From: Bacillota bacterium
Lineage (GTDB): Bacteria > Bacillota > Clostridia > Lachnospirales > Lachnospiraceae
NCBI GenBank assembly: GCA_023414985.1
Contig: JAEZLY010000080.1
Location: forward strand, 1-7,298
Reading direction: 5' to 3'
DNA: 7,298 nucleotides
Positions 1 through 6,143 of the stretch are shown here, in pieces. Numbering within the stretch: position 1 is the first letter of the stretch; every line of letters starts with the position of its first letter. The position numbers were made by a program, and so were the translations under genes. Under the pieces are notes generated by a model. It did no database searches. It saw nothing but the letters and a program-made list of their open reading frames with translations, and was not told the origin of the DNA.

Positions 1-34
1 ATAGTGTAATCTAAGGAAGAAGGAGGTAATTACG

Positions 35-880
35 ATGACGATTCATGAATTGGCCAATTTCAGTGGAGTCAGTATCAGAGCTTTACATTATTATGATAAG
101 ATTGGGCTTTTGAAGCCATGCAGCAAAGAGCCGAACGGATATCGGAAGTACAACGAGGATTCGCTGATGCAGCTGCAGCAGATTATGTTTTATAAAGAGA
201 TGGATTTGTCCTTGAAAACAATAAAAAATATTATGAATCAGCCCGGGTATGACCGCAAGGAAGCAATTCAGGAGCAGAAGGAATTACTCCTGGCGAAAAG
301 GAACCGCCTGACCAGACTGATTGAACAAATGGATCAAATCCTGAAAGGAGAAGATACCTTGGATTTCAGTATATTTGAGCATAATGAATTAGAAGAAGTA
401 TTCAGAAGCAGACTGTCACTGCTGGATGAGGAATATAAGCAAGCATTGATCAACGAGCATGGCAGCCTGGAGAATTATATCAAATTCATGATGGAGCATG
501 AGGCAGGCATTAGAGCCTCTGCGATTGAGTACTATGGAAGTGTAGCAAATTACATTGAAGCGTTGAGAAAGACCCCGCCCCTTCCAAGGGAGGGTATGGG
601 AAAGCTGCAGGCTAAACTCGATGCCACGGTAAAGCTGATCGCAGCCCATAAGGAGACGGGTGATGTCACTCTGCCGGAGCTTCAAACACTCGTTGCGGAA
701 TGGAAGAGCACCTTCCGGGAGCTATGCCAGATGGAGGATATCTCAGATATGTTCCAAATGATCTATCATGGATATATGGAGAACAGTGATATCATCAGAG
801 CCATGGATAACATTTACGGAGAGGGCTCCACAGTCTTTGTCGGTAAAGCCATGGAGTATTATGATACCAGGAAGCAGTGA
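35..880 (+). CDS. MerR-family transcriptional regulator with TipAS-like ligand-binding domain
   Basis: This 281-residue cytoplasmic DNA-binding regulator probably acts as a ligand-responsive activator. Residues 1-70 form a MerR winged helix-turn-helix with the hallmark run RALHYYDKIGLLKP (15-28) and the wing GYRKY (35-39). Residues about 75-105 are charged and helical and fit the antiparallel dimerisation coil. Residues about 115-277 resemble the TipAS antibiotic-recognition domain of TipAL and Mta, starting with an LEEVF motif and ending in an aromatic, helical segment. TipAL and Mta are around 250 residues, so the length fits. The cysteine of TipAL that bonds thiopeptides does not seem to be conserved; the only cysteine in this half is C231. 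The start is fixed by AGGAGG at 21-26, eight bases before the ATG. Its promoter and any target gene lie mostly off the left edge, and the next gene is convergent, so the target cannot be named. The MerR assignment is certain; the TipAS part is likely. Confidence 0.87.
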   Translation: MTIHELANFSGVSIRALHYYDKIGLLKPCSKEPNGYRKYNEDSLMQLQQIMFYKEMDLSLKTIKNIMNQPGYDRKEAIQEQKELLLAKRNRLTRLIEQMDQILKGEDTLDFSIFEHNELEEVFRSRLSLLDEEYKQALINEHGSLENYIKFMMEHEAGIRASAIEYYGSVANYIEALRKTPPLPREGMGKLQAKLDATVKLIAAHKETGDVTLPELQTLVAEWKSTFRELCQMEDISDMFQMIYHGYMENSDIIRAMDNIYGEGSTVFVGKAMEYYDTRKQ

Positions 881-900
881 CGAAAGAAGGTATAAAGACT

Positions 901-931
901 TTGCGGAAAGCCGTTTATGTGCTTTCCGCAA
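901..931 (+). terminator. Hairpin downstream of the TipAS-type regulator
   Basis: A perfect 11-bp stem (901-911 with 921-931, TTGCGGAAAGC against its complement) has a 9-nt loop and begins 20 bases after the stop codon. Position suggests a transcription end for the upstream regulator. No U-run follows on the plus strand (GAACTTAAAT), so it is not a classical rho-independent terminator. It may instead stabilise the 3' end of the mRNA. Confidence 0.5.
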
Positions 932-1025
932 GAACTTAAATATCATCATTAAGAACTGTACTTATCAAATTTATCAAAGTGTAAATATTATTCTAGCAAG
1001 CATATTAACTTAGTTCCTATAAAAG

Positions 1026-1052
1026 AAGACTTCATTCCTTATTAGAAGTCTT
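1026..1052. terminator. Weak hairpin between convergent genes
   Basis: An 8-bp perfect stem (1026-1033 AAGACTTC with 1045-1052 GAAGTCTT) has an 11-nt loop. On the minus strand it is followed by CTTTTATAGG and on the plus strand by TTATCC. It could be a back-up terminator for the minus-strand CDGSH gene, lying beyond the stronger one at 1059-1096, or a weak second stop for the plus-strand gene. The stem is AT-rich, so strength is doubtful. Confidence 0.35.
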
Positions 1053-1058
1053 TATCCT

Positions 1059-1096
1059 AAAAAAATGGAAGTAAACATAATATCGGTTCACTTCCA
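1059..1096 (-). terminator. Rho-independent terminator of the CDGSH gene
   Basis: Read on the minus strand, an 11-bp stem (1096-1086 with 1076-1066, one G-U pair) closes a 9-nt loop. It is followed at once by a run of seven T residues (1065-1059). It starts 11 bases past the CDGSH stop codon. The G-U pair on the minus strand would be an A-C mismatch on the plus strand, and the U-run exists only on the minus side, so direction is clear. Confidence 0.85.
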
Positions 1097-1106
1097 ATTT
1101 AATAAA

Positions 1107-1298
1107 TTATTTTCTTACCTTATTCTCAAATTTGCCTTGGTGAGCCCCTGAACAATAAGGCTGATTATTTGATAATCCGCATCTGCATAGATGACAACTT
1201 TCATGCTTTTCCAGAACGTTTCCCTCACCATCAATTACTTCAACATCACCACTAACTAAAAATGGTGCATTGTCAAGCGCCTGTATTTTAACTGTCAT
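1107..1298 (-). CDS. Small CDGSH-type iron-sulfur protein
   Basis: This 63-residue protein probably binds a [2Fe-2S] cluster and acts in electron transfer or redox/iron handling; its partner is unknown. The ligand set CxC-x8-C-x3-H is complete (C38, C40, C49, H53) in the order CRCGLSNNQPYCSGAH, with the family's conserved SxxxP between. The name motif reads C-S-G-A-H, with serine for the usual aspartate, a substitution known in the family. Residues 1-36 form a short beta-rich N-terminal part. There is no signal peptide or membrane segment, so it is cytosolic, unlike the anchored mitochondrial relatives. A TTG codon six codons upstream is in frame, but it and the next codons are the ribosome binding site itself, so I start at the ATG at 1298. 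It is a single-gene unit: a strong terminator follows and 125 bp separate it from the BtrH-like gene upstream. Confidence 0.87.
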   Translation of the reverse strand: MTVKIQALDNAPFLVSGDVEVIDGEGNVLEKHESCHLCRCGLSNNQPYCSGAHQGKFENKVRK

Positions 1299-1304
1299 TC
1301 TAAA

Positions 1305-1313
1305 CACCTCCTT
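1305..1313 (-). promoter_or_regulatory. Ribosome binding site deciding the CDGSH start
   Basis: AAGGAGGTG lies six bases before the ATG at 1298. The longer reading from TTG at 1316 would translate through this site, so the shorter 63-residue protein is the supported one. Confidence 0.85.
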
Positions 1314-1334
1314 CAATAAATAAGTATTTGAAGG

Positions 1335-1365
1335 TTAGATATATTCTATGCAAGTATATATCTAA
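1335..1365. promoter_or_regulatory. AT-rich inverted repeat upstream of the CDGSH gene (operator candidate)
   Basis: Two perfect 9-bp arms, TTAGATATA (1335-1343) and TATATCTAA (1357-1365), flank a 13-bp spacer. The repeat sits 37 bases upstream of the CDGSH start and contains a -10-like TATACT on the minus strand (1358-1353). I could not pair this with a good -35, so the promoter itself is not called. The layout fits a repressor site over a promoter. The protein that binds it is unknown. Confidence 0.45.
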
Positions 1366-1423
1366 TTGAGGTTTTGACATGTTTGTAAGAAAAGATTTTG
1401 CTCGGCAATTTATTTCGGAAAAA

Positions 1424-2512
1424 TTATGAAAGAACACTCTTTCTCGAGATGGGTGACGTCAGTATGGTTTTATATGCTTTTTCTTCAAGCTGTGCTACCT
1501 GTACGATCTGATCGGGAATCTCATTAAGATTATCCTGTTCTTTCAGAAGATAGTTCGCCATCTGATAGGTCATCTTTTCTAATAGAACGCCGCTCTTCAT
1601 AAAGAACTCTGCCGCATCGCACCATTCCGGTATCTGATATTCCTTTCCCAATTCTGTCAAAACTTTCACAAGGTGCTCCCTGCAGCACATATAGTGAATG
1701 AAATCATCCTCCACGATCCCAAGCAAACGGTTGGGTAACTTAGGGACCGTCCCGGAGAACATGATTAAATTCAGCAGAGCTGCATCATATTCCTCCTGTG
1801 TCAGCTCCTCCTGCCAATGAGGAAATTCCTTAGCAAACTTGTACATACCTCGGATGCCTGCAAATTCAACCGGAGACTCCAGCATTTTCACCGCCTTACG
1901 ATAGAAGCCTTCTTTCGCTATCTCAATCGTACTTCTCGGCTTTTGATCAAATTCAATTTTACAGATCGTATTCTTGAGAGAGAGCCCCTTTGTTTCCACA
2001 TTCAAGGCCTCCTTCAATATGTCGTAGGGTATCTCCTGTACTGAGTTTATTCCGCAATCCAACACATAGACGATTCCTTTGTCATCATCATAACCGACCA
2101 TCAGGACATAATGGATGGGGATATGCATTTTCTCATGGAATTTCGGATAGTAGTGCAGATAGTACATGTCCAGGCAGCCAAGTACCACGGGACAACCTGC
2201 ATCAATTTGCTCTTTCGCAGTCTTTAGTGTATATTCGAAGGTCCTTCCTTCGATATGCTTGAAGGTAAAGCCTACAATATCAGCTATTTCCTTGTACATC
2301 TTTTTGGTTCTGCCATCCCCCCAGGCTACGCGTCTCTTAAGCTCATCCGTCTTGGATTTCAGATAGATAAAATTGCCTTTTCCACTCAAGCTGAAGAAAA
2401 ATTGCTTTGGGATTTTCTCACCGCTCTTTTGCATATACAGGTCCTCTATGCCGTTCCACATACATTCATAGTCATCCACATGATGCTGAACCGATAATAT
2501 TCTGTTACTCAT
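1424..2512 (-). CDS. BtrH N-terminal-domain / DUF4872-like protein (papain-like fold, putative acyltransferase or hydrolase)
   Basis: This 362-residue protein resembles the BtrH_N family, named after BtrH, the butirosin enzyme that moves an acyl group from a carrier protein to an aminoglycoside. The N-terminal half has the features of a papain/C39-like fold: a candidate catalytic Cys17 in DYECMWNG, FFFSLSGKGNFIYLK (38-52), GDGRTKKMY (65-73), a candidate His134 in IPIHYVLMVGYDDD, and a candidate Asp152 in VYVLDCG. Residues about 190-362 are helical and fit the DUF4872 partner domain. No signal peptide or membrane segment is visible. An in-frame GTG at 2521 abuts the ribosome binding site (AAGGAG 2528-2523), so I use the ATG ten bases downstream of that site. 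The gene has its own MerR-type promoter and follows a MerR-GyrI regulator on the same strand. No carrier protein or other butirosin-type gene is in view, so the reaction is unknown; the catalytic triad is inferred from motif positions. Confidence 0.8.
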   Translation of the reverse strand: MSNRILSVQHHVDDYECMWNGIEDLYMQKSGEKIPKQFFFSLSGKGNFIYLKSKTDELKRRVAWGDGRTKKMYKEIADIVGFTFKHIEGRTFEYTLKTAKEQIDAGCPVVLGCLDMYYLHYYPKFHEKMHIPIHYVLMVGYDDDKGIVYVLDCGINSVQEIPYDILKEALNVETKGLSLKNTICKIEFDQKPRSTIEIAKEGFYRKAVKMLESPVEFAGIRGMYKFAKEFPHWQEELTQEEYDAALLNLIMFSGTVPKLPNRLLGIVEDDFIHYMCCREHLVKVLTELGKEYQIPEWCDAAEFFMKSGVLLEKMTYQMANYLLKEQDNLNEIPDQIVQVAQLEEKAYKTILTSPISRKSVLS

Positions 2513-2522
2513 CGTTTGCACA

Positions 2523-2528
2523 CTCCTT
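2523..2528 (-). promoter_or_regulatory. Ribosome binding site deciding the BtrH-like start
   Basis: AAGGAG on the minus strand lies ten bases before the ATG at 2512. It leaves only one base before the alternative GTG at 2521, which is too close for initiation. Confidence 0.75.
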
Positions 2529-2544
2529 TATTTGATTTATAGAA

Positions 2545-2575
2545 AGAATAAACCCTCGCATTGTGCGAGGGTCAA
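2545..2575 (-). promoter_or_regulatory. MerR-type promoter/operator driving the BtrH-like gene
   Basis: On the minus strand a -35 box TTGACC (2575-2570) and a -10 box TATTCT (2550-2545) are separated by 19 bp. The gap is nearly filled by a perfect dyad with arms ACCCTCGCA and TGCGAGGGT (2552-2560, 2564-2572; 3-bp centre). A 19-bp spacer with a dyad overlapping the -35 is the known geometry of MerR-activated promoters such as that of bmr, and GACCCT...AGGGT resembles known operators of drug-sensing MerR proteins. Predicted transcription starts near 2538, leaving room for the ribosome binding site at 2523-2528. The likely binder is the MerR-GyrI protein encoded just upstream. The same dyad with its T-rich tail (TTTATTCTTTC) could also end that regulator's transcript; the two roles do not exclude each other. 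Confidence 0.68.
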
Positions 2576-2582
2576 TAGGGTT

Positions 2583-3398
2583 TTATATTTTTTTTATCGG
2601 GAAACAAATTTCTGTAATGAAATTCTCGGGATCTCTTTCATTGCCGGGTGAGATAAAATAGGTCGAGAAAGGCTTTCCGCATAGTTTATATTTCTTTTCC
2701 CTGATCCATTCCTCCATATACTGCATGATATCGCCGATTTGATTATACACTCCCTGAAAGGCAACTGTTGCTGCAGTACATTCTTCCAGCTCATAAAAAT
2801 GAATTCCGTCTGAATCCGGAAGCAGCTTATCCACAACCCGCTGAACTTCTACGTCTATTATGGAATAATCAGAAGACTTCTGATGGGTAATCGCAAAGGC
2901 ATATTCCGTAGCTGCGAATGAGACACCCAGTTGCTCGCAGCGTTTGATTAGTTCAGCCCAAAGCTGACCTTCATCTGAAAACTGATGTATGATATCCCGA
3001 TAGGCGGCAACCTTACGTGATGGGATCTTTTTGATCACGATGGAAAGCACATATTGGTCCTGCTTCTTCAAATCCCGGATTGCCTGCTCCATAAGCTTGA
3101 TTTTATTCCTGATTTCTTTCAGCTCTTCTGTCTTTTCCTCTTTTTTCTTTTGAACAAAGTCAATGAAGCGCTCAGCAGATTCATTCTCAATCTGAAGTTC
3201 TGCAATTTCCTTTAGTCCAAAACCGAGATTTTTCAGGACCTGAAGCTGATTGGCAAAAACAATCTGTCGTTCATTATAATATCTATAGCCGGAAGCTTTA
3301 TCGATCTGCTCCGGTTTTAACAGACCGATCTTATCGTAATTACGTAGCATATGAATGCTGATACCGGTTAAATTTGAGAATTCCCCTATTCTTATCAT
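2583..3398 (-). CDS. MerR-family transcriptional regulator with GyrI/BmrR-like effector-binding domain
   Basis: This 271-residue regulator is expected to bind a small, often cationic or lipophilic ligand and then activate a promoter with an over-long spacer. Residues 1-70 are the MerR winged HTH (IRIGEFSNLTGISIHMLRNY, then DKIGLLKP, wing GYRYY at 37-41). Residues about 75-113 are a Lys/Glu-rich dimerisation coil. Residues about 118-271 are a GyrI-like domain of the BmrR type with its usual start (VLSIVIKKIPSRKVA) and end (ENFITEICFPIKK); E263 sits where BmrR-type proteins keep their ligand-facing glutamate. A longer reading from 3452 adds 18 residues but lacks a ribosome binding site and would overlap the -10 region. 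The ATG at 3398 has GGGGAG eight bases upstream and starts the domain exactly. The BtrH-like gene lies 70 bp downstream behind a MerR-type promoter and is the obvious target. Confidence 0.9.
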   Translation of the reverse strand: MIRIGEFSNLTGISIHMLRNYDKIGLLKPEQIDKASGYRYYNERQIVFANQLQVLKNLGFGLKEIAELQIENESAERFIDFVQKKKEEKTEELKEIRNKIKLMEQAIRDLKKQDQYVLSIVIKKIPSRKVAAYRDIIHQFSDEGQLWAELIKRCEQLGVSFAATEYAFAITHQKSSDYSIIDVEVQRVVDKLLPDSDGIHFYELEECTAATVAFQGVYNQIGDIMQYMEEWIREKKYKLCGKPFSTYFISPGNERDPENFITEICFPIKKI

Positions 3399-3406
3399 AC
3401 TGACTG

Positions 3407-3412
3407 CTCCCC
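3407..3412 (-). promoter_or_regulatory. Ribosome binding site deciding the MerR-GyrI start
   Basis: GGGGAG on the minus strand lies eight bases before the ATG at 3398. No comparable site precedes the in-frame ATG at 3452, which falls immediately after the -10 box. Confidence 0.7.
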
Positions 3413-3454
3413 AAGCTTTACTGAACTTCGTGGACAGGTTTGGCAACCTCATTC

Positions 3455-3483
3455 ATTATAGCATGCTTAGCCATGAACGACAA
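3455..3483 (-). promoter_or_regulatory. Promoter of the MerR-GyrI regulator (extended -10)
   Basis: On the minus strand, TGC-TATAAT (-10 at 3460-3455, with the TG extension) lies 17 bp from a -35-like TTGTCG (3483-3478, four of six consensus bases). Start of transcription would be near 3448, about 50 bases before the ATG at 3398. The regulator therefore need not depend on read-through from the UvrA-like gene. Confidence 0.65.
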
Positions 3484-3544
3484 CAAGCGAAGGGGGCTGC
3501 TTGAAATACATGATAAACCAAGGTAAGTACAATATCCCCCTGAA

Positions 3545-5989
3545 TTACAGGTATCTTGCTGTGATGCTGTTGCTTGTCAGGATTTCCGCAGGGGTTCCGG
3601 TAAATATGACTTCGCCGCCCTTATCACCTCCCTCGGGGCCAAGGTCGATGATCCAATCGCTGTTCCTGATTAACTGCTGATTGTGCTCTACGACGACTAC
3701 AGTATTTCCTGCATCCACCATGCGGTTGAGGAGGACAAGAAAATGCTCAATATCCTTGGGGTGTAATCCGGTAGTAGGCTCATCCATCAGATAAAGATTC
3801 CACTTCCCTGTACCACTGCCGAGCAATTCCTTCGCAAGCTTCAGTCTCTGTCCCTCGCCGCCCGATAGGGTAGTAAGAGTCTGTCCCAGTTCAAGATATC
3901 CAAGCCCAACATCCAGCAGCAAGCTTAGAATTCTTAGGATCCTTGGCTGATCAGCAAAGAAATCAGCCGCCTCCTCTACGGAAAGCATCAGTACATCCTT
4001 GATGGATAGGTTTTTATATTTCACGGATAAAACCTGGTCATTGAATTGATTACCGTTACAAACCGGGCATACAACCTCGGTGTTGGTGAAGAACAGCATA
4101 TTGCTTTCCACATATCCCAAGCCTTCGCAGTTCTCACAGCGTCCTCCCGGGGTGTTGAAGGAGAAATGCTTTGCGGTCAGCCCGGCAAGCTTGGCTTCTG
4201 TTGTCTTTGCAAAGACAGTTCTGATCTCCGAGTAAACATCCGAATAAGTTGCTACGTTGGATCGCTTCATTTTTGTAATGGACGACTGTTCGATTGTAAT
4301 GACCTGGTCAAACTGTTCAAGACCGGAGATACAATTGGTTTGTGAATTTTGTTCCATTTGAGCTAGTACCTCAAATATCAAGGTTGATTTACCGGAACCG
4401 GAAGGCCCGGTAACAGCAGTTAAGCAGCCAACCGGAATATCGACGCTGATCTTTTTTAGGTTGAACTTAGTCGCATCGTTTATGGTAAGCTTACCTGAAG
4501 CAATTCTAAAATCAGTTTTTCCGGGATGGGAGCAGCTCAGATAGCTTCCTGTGACAGAGTCTGCTTCCTTCTTGATCTCCTCCAAAGTTCCTGCGGCAAT
4601 GATCTCACCGCCGAATTTTCCGGAGCCCGGACCAATATCCACGATATAATCCGCAGCAGCCATGACATCCTCATCATGCTCAATAATCAGGATGGAATTG
4701 CCTAAATCACGCAATCTCTGCAGTATTGCAATCAGTCCTGCGGTATCCTTGGGATGCAATCCTGCAGTCGGCTCATCCAGGATATAGATGACACCGCACA
4801 GGTCGGAATCCAACAGCGCTGCAAGTCGAAGCCTTTGTATTTCCCCTCCTGATAATGTAACCATCTGACGGTCCACGGTGAGGTAGCCAAGCCCGACATT
4901 GACCACGCGTGTAAGCTTTGTCTTTATGTCAAGCAGATATGCTTTTACCAGCTCCGTATGCTGCCCGGATAGAGAATCAGCCAATTCATTCACCCAGTCA
5001 AAGAGCATCTCCAGTGAAAATTGTGATAGCTGCGGCAGCCGTGTATGATTCACGGTAATATTCCGACTCAGCTCGGAAAGCCTTTCTCCCTTGCATTCAG
5101 GGCATTCCACAATGTCAAAGTATTCCTCCAGCTGTTTTGCATTCCCTTCCTTCTCAGCCAACTTCCGCCATAGAATCGGAAGGACCCCTTCAAATTTTCC
5201 TGAGGAAGAAGTCTTCGGAGGCCTCTGATCAGGAAAGCTGGTTTTTATCATATCATGATCTATTCCTTCATAGAGGATTACCTTCTGCAACTCGCTGAAT
5301 TTCTCTACCGGGGTATTCGGTGGAACAGGAATTCCGTAATGTTGAAATGCAGCATACAAGATCGAAATCTGATAGTTGGCGTATTGCTTTTCCCAATAGC
5401 TTACTGCACCGGCTTCCGGAGACAGACTTTCATCAACAACCCGCTCCCTCTTAATGGAATGAATCCTTCCCAGACCCTCGCAGGCAGGGCATGCACCCTC
5501 CCTGGTATTAAAGGAATAGTGGGTACGTGTAAGCTTGTCCATCCTTTTACCGCAGCAGCTGCAATACATATAGACATAAAAATCGTTTCCAACCTTCTCG
5601 GTCTCTTCTTTACAATCGGCTGCCGAAATCATTTCTCCGCAGTAAGGACAGGTACGTAAGCCAAGTTTTTCATATACCATTCTTAGATCTGTATAGATAT
5701 CTGTCATTGTTCCAACCGTTGAACGGGGATTCGTATTATTGTATTGCTGGGTAATCGCAATCGCCGGGGATGCCCCGCGGATACGATCTACCTTGGGTTT
5801 ATGGATGCCCTGTAAGGTGATGGCCTCTAAATACTGCCTCTGACATTCGTTGAACAGGACGTCCAGTAATAAAGTTGATTTACCGGAACCGGAAAGTCCG
5901 GTAAATACGACGAGCTTATTTTTCGGTATCTCCAGTGAAATATCCTTTAAGTTACCCTCATATGCCCTGATGATTTCGATATTTGACAT
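3545..5989 (-). CDS. UvrA-like ABC ATPase lacking the UvrB-binding domain (class II UvrA paralogue)
   Basis: This 814-residue cytoplasmic DNA-binding ATPase belongs to the UvrA family, whose housekeeping members (about 940 residues) find bulky DNA lesions and load UvrB. Half 1 has Walker A GLSGSGKS (31-38), signature LSGGEIQRLRLA (379-390) and Walker B IYILDEPTAGLHP (401-413). Half 2 has GPSGSGKS (528-535), LSGGEGQRLKLA (708-719) and LYLMDEPTTGLHP (732-744). Zinc-type CxxC pairs occur at 114/117, 143/146, 167/170, 296/299, 618/621 and 641/644. Only about 25 residues separate C117 from C143, whereas E. coli UvrA has its UvrB-binding domain of well over 100 residues there, so that domain is missing. 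This matches UvrA2 and the daunorubicin-resistance protein DrrC rather than excision-repair UvrA. The ATG has AAGGAGG six bases upstream. It is divergent from a tandem-HTH MerR gene, and a drug- or lesion-protection role is inferred. Confidence 0.9.
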   Translation of the reverse strand: MSNIEIIRAYEGNLKDISLEIPKNKLVVFTGLSGSGKSTLLLDVLFNECQRQYLEAITLQGIHKPKVDRIRGASPAIAITQQYNNTNPRSTVGTMTDIYTDLRMVYEKLGLRTCPYCGEMISAADCKEETEKVGNDFYVYMYCSCCGKRMDKLTRTHYSFNTREGACPACEGLGRIHSIKRERVVDESLSPEAGAVSYWEKQYANYQISILYAAFQHYGIPVPPNTPVEKFSELQKVILYEGIDHDMIKTSFPDQRPPKTSSSGKFEGVLPILWRKLAEKEGNAKQLEEYFDIVECPECKGERLSELSRNITVNHTRLPQLSQFSLEMLFDWVNELADSLSGQHTELVKAYLLDIKTKLTRVVNVGLGYLTVDRQMVTLSGGEIQRLRLAALLDSDLCGVIYILDEPTAGLHPKDTAGLIAILQRLRDLGNSILIIEHDEDVMAAADYIVDIGPGSGKFGGEIIAAGTLEEIKKEADSVTGSYLSCSHPGKTDFRIASGKLTINDATKFNLKKISVDIPVGCLTAVTGPSGSGKSTLIFEVLAQMEQNSQTNCISGLEQFDQVITIEQSSITKMKRSNVATYSDVYSEIRTVFAKTTEAKLAGLTAKHFSFNTPGGRCENCEGLGYVESNMLFFTNTEVVCPVCNGNQFNDQVLSVKYKNLSIKDVLMLSVEEAADFFADQPRILRILSLLLDVGLGYLELGQTLTTLSGGEGQRLKLAKELLGSGTGKWNLYLMDEPTTGLHPKDIEHFLVLLNRMVDAGNTVVVVEHNQQLIRNSDWIIDLGPEGGDKGGEVIFTGTPAEILTSNSITARYL

Positions 5990-6054
5990 TCCTTACCTCC
6001 TTATGGTATATGCTGTTATCTGTTCGGCCGACAAAGCTTTTTCTTTTGTATCTA

Positions 6055-6073
6055 TTTCTATTATATAACATTA
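6055..6073 (-). promoter_or_regulatory. Copy 1 of a 19-nt repeated promoter element, facing the UvrA-like gene
   Basis: Read on the minus strand from 6073, the site is TAATGTTATATAATAGAAA. It matches the plus-strand site at 6140-6158 in 17 of 19 positions. It includes a -10-like TATAAT (6065-6060), about 66 bases before the UvrA-like ribosome binding site, but I find no convincing -35. It may be the UvrA-like promoter core, an operator, or both. Confidence 0.5.
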
Positions 6074-6114
6074 ACGCAATAGCGAAGCTTTTATACCAGG
6101 AATACGGGGTTATA

Positions 6115-6143
6115 TTGAAAAAACTTTGGAATAGTATTATAAT
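6115..6143 (+). promoter_or_regulatory. Promoter of the tandem-HTH MerR gene
   Basis: TTGAAA (6115-6120) and a perfect TATAAT (6138-6143) are separated by 17 bp, the optimal sigma-70 spacing. Transcription would begin near 6150, about 20 bases before the ATG. The 17-bp spacer means this promoter does not need MerR-type untwisting and is more likely constitutive or repressed. Confidence 0.78.

Noticed and set aside
961..979. Tandem TTATCAAA repeat
   Set aside because: Two short AT-rich units only, with no further copies or associated structure; likely chance.
768..1013. Plus-strand frame overlapping the end of the TipAS-type regulator and the hairpin
   Set aside because: It starts inside the regulator in another frame, runs through the hairpin and has no ribosome binding site.
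1374..1379. Consensus -35 TTGACA on the plus strand
   Set aside because: No -10 box at suitable spacing and no plus-strand gene downstream.
1817..2497. Several plus-strand open frames opposite the BtrH-like gene
   Set aside because: Antisense shadows of a conserved gene, overlapping one another, without ribosome binding sites or domain features.
2552..2572. Hairpin with 9-bp GC-rich stem read only as the terminator of the MerR-GyrI gene
   Set aside because: A terminator role is possible because a T-rich tail follows on the minus strand. But the stem fits exactly between a TTGACC -35 and a TATTCT -10 with 19-bp spacing and resembles known MerR operators, so I favour the operator reading as the primary call.
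3491..3541. AGGGGG...CCCCCT inverted repeat after the UvrA-like gene as a terminator
   Set aside because: Only 6-bp arms with a 39-nt loop and no U-run; not a credible terminator, so the end of the UvrA-like transcript is not located.
5474..5482. Second copy of the half-site ACCCTCGCA
   Set aside because: It lies inside the UvrA-like coding sequence, encodes conserved residues near a CxxC motif, and lacks the opposite arm and promoter boxes. Chance match.
4046..5659. Open frames on the plus strand opposite the UvrA-like gene, including one of 134 codons
   Set aside because: They are antisense to a strongly supported ATPase gene, lack ribosome binding sites and show no recognisable protein features.
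6034..6092. AAGCTTTT occurring twice in the UvrA-like leader
   Set aside because: Eight-base direct repeat in AT-rich DNA without dyad symmetry or consistent placement to promoter boxes.
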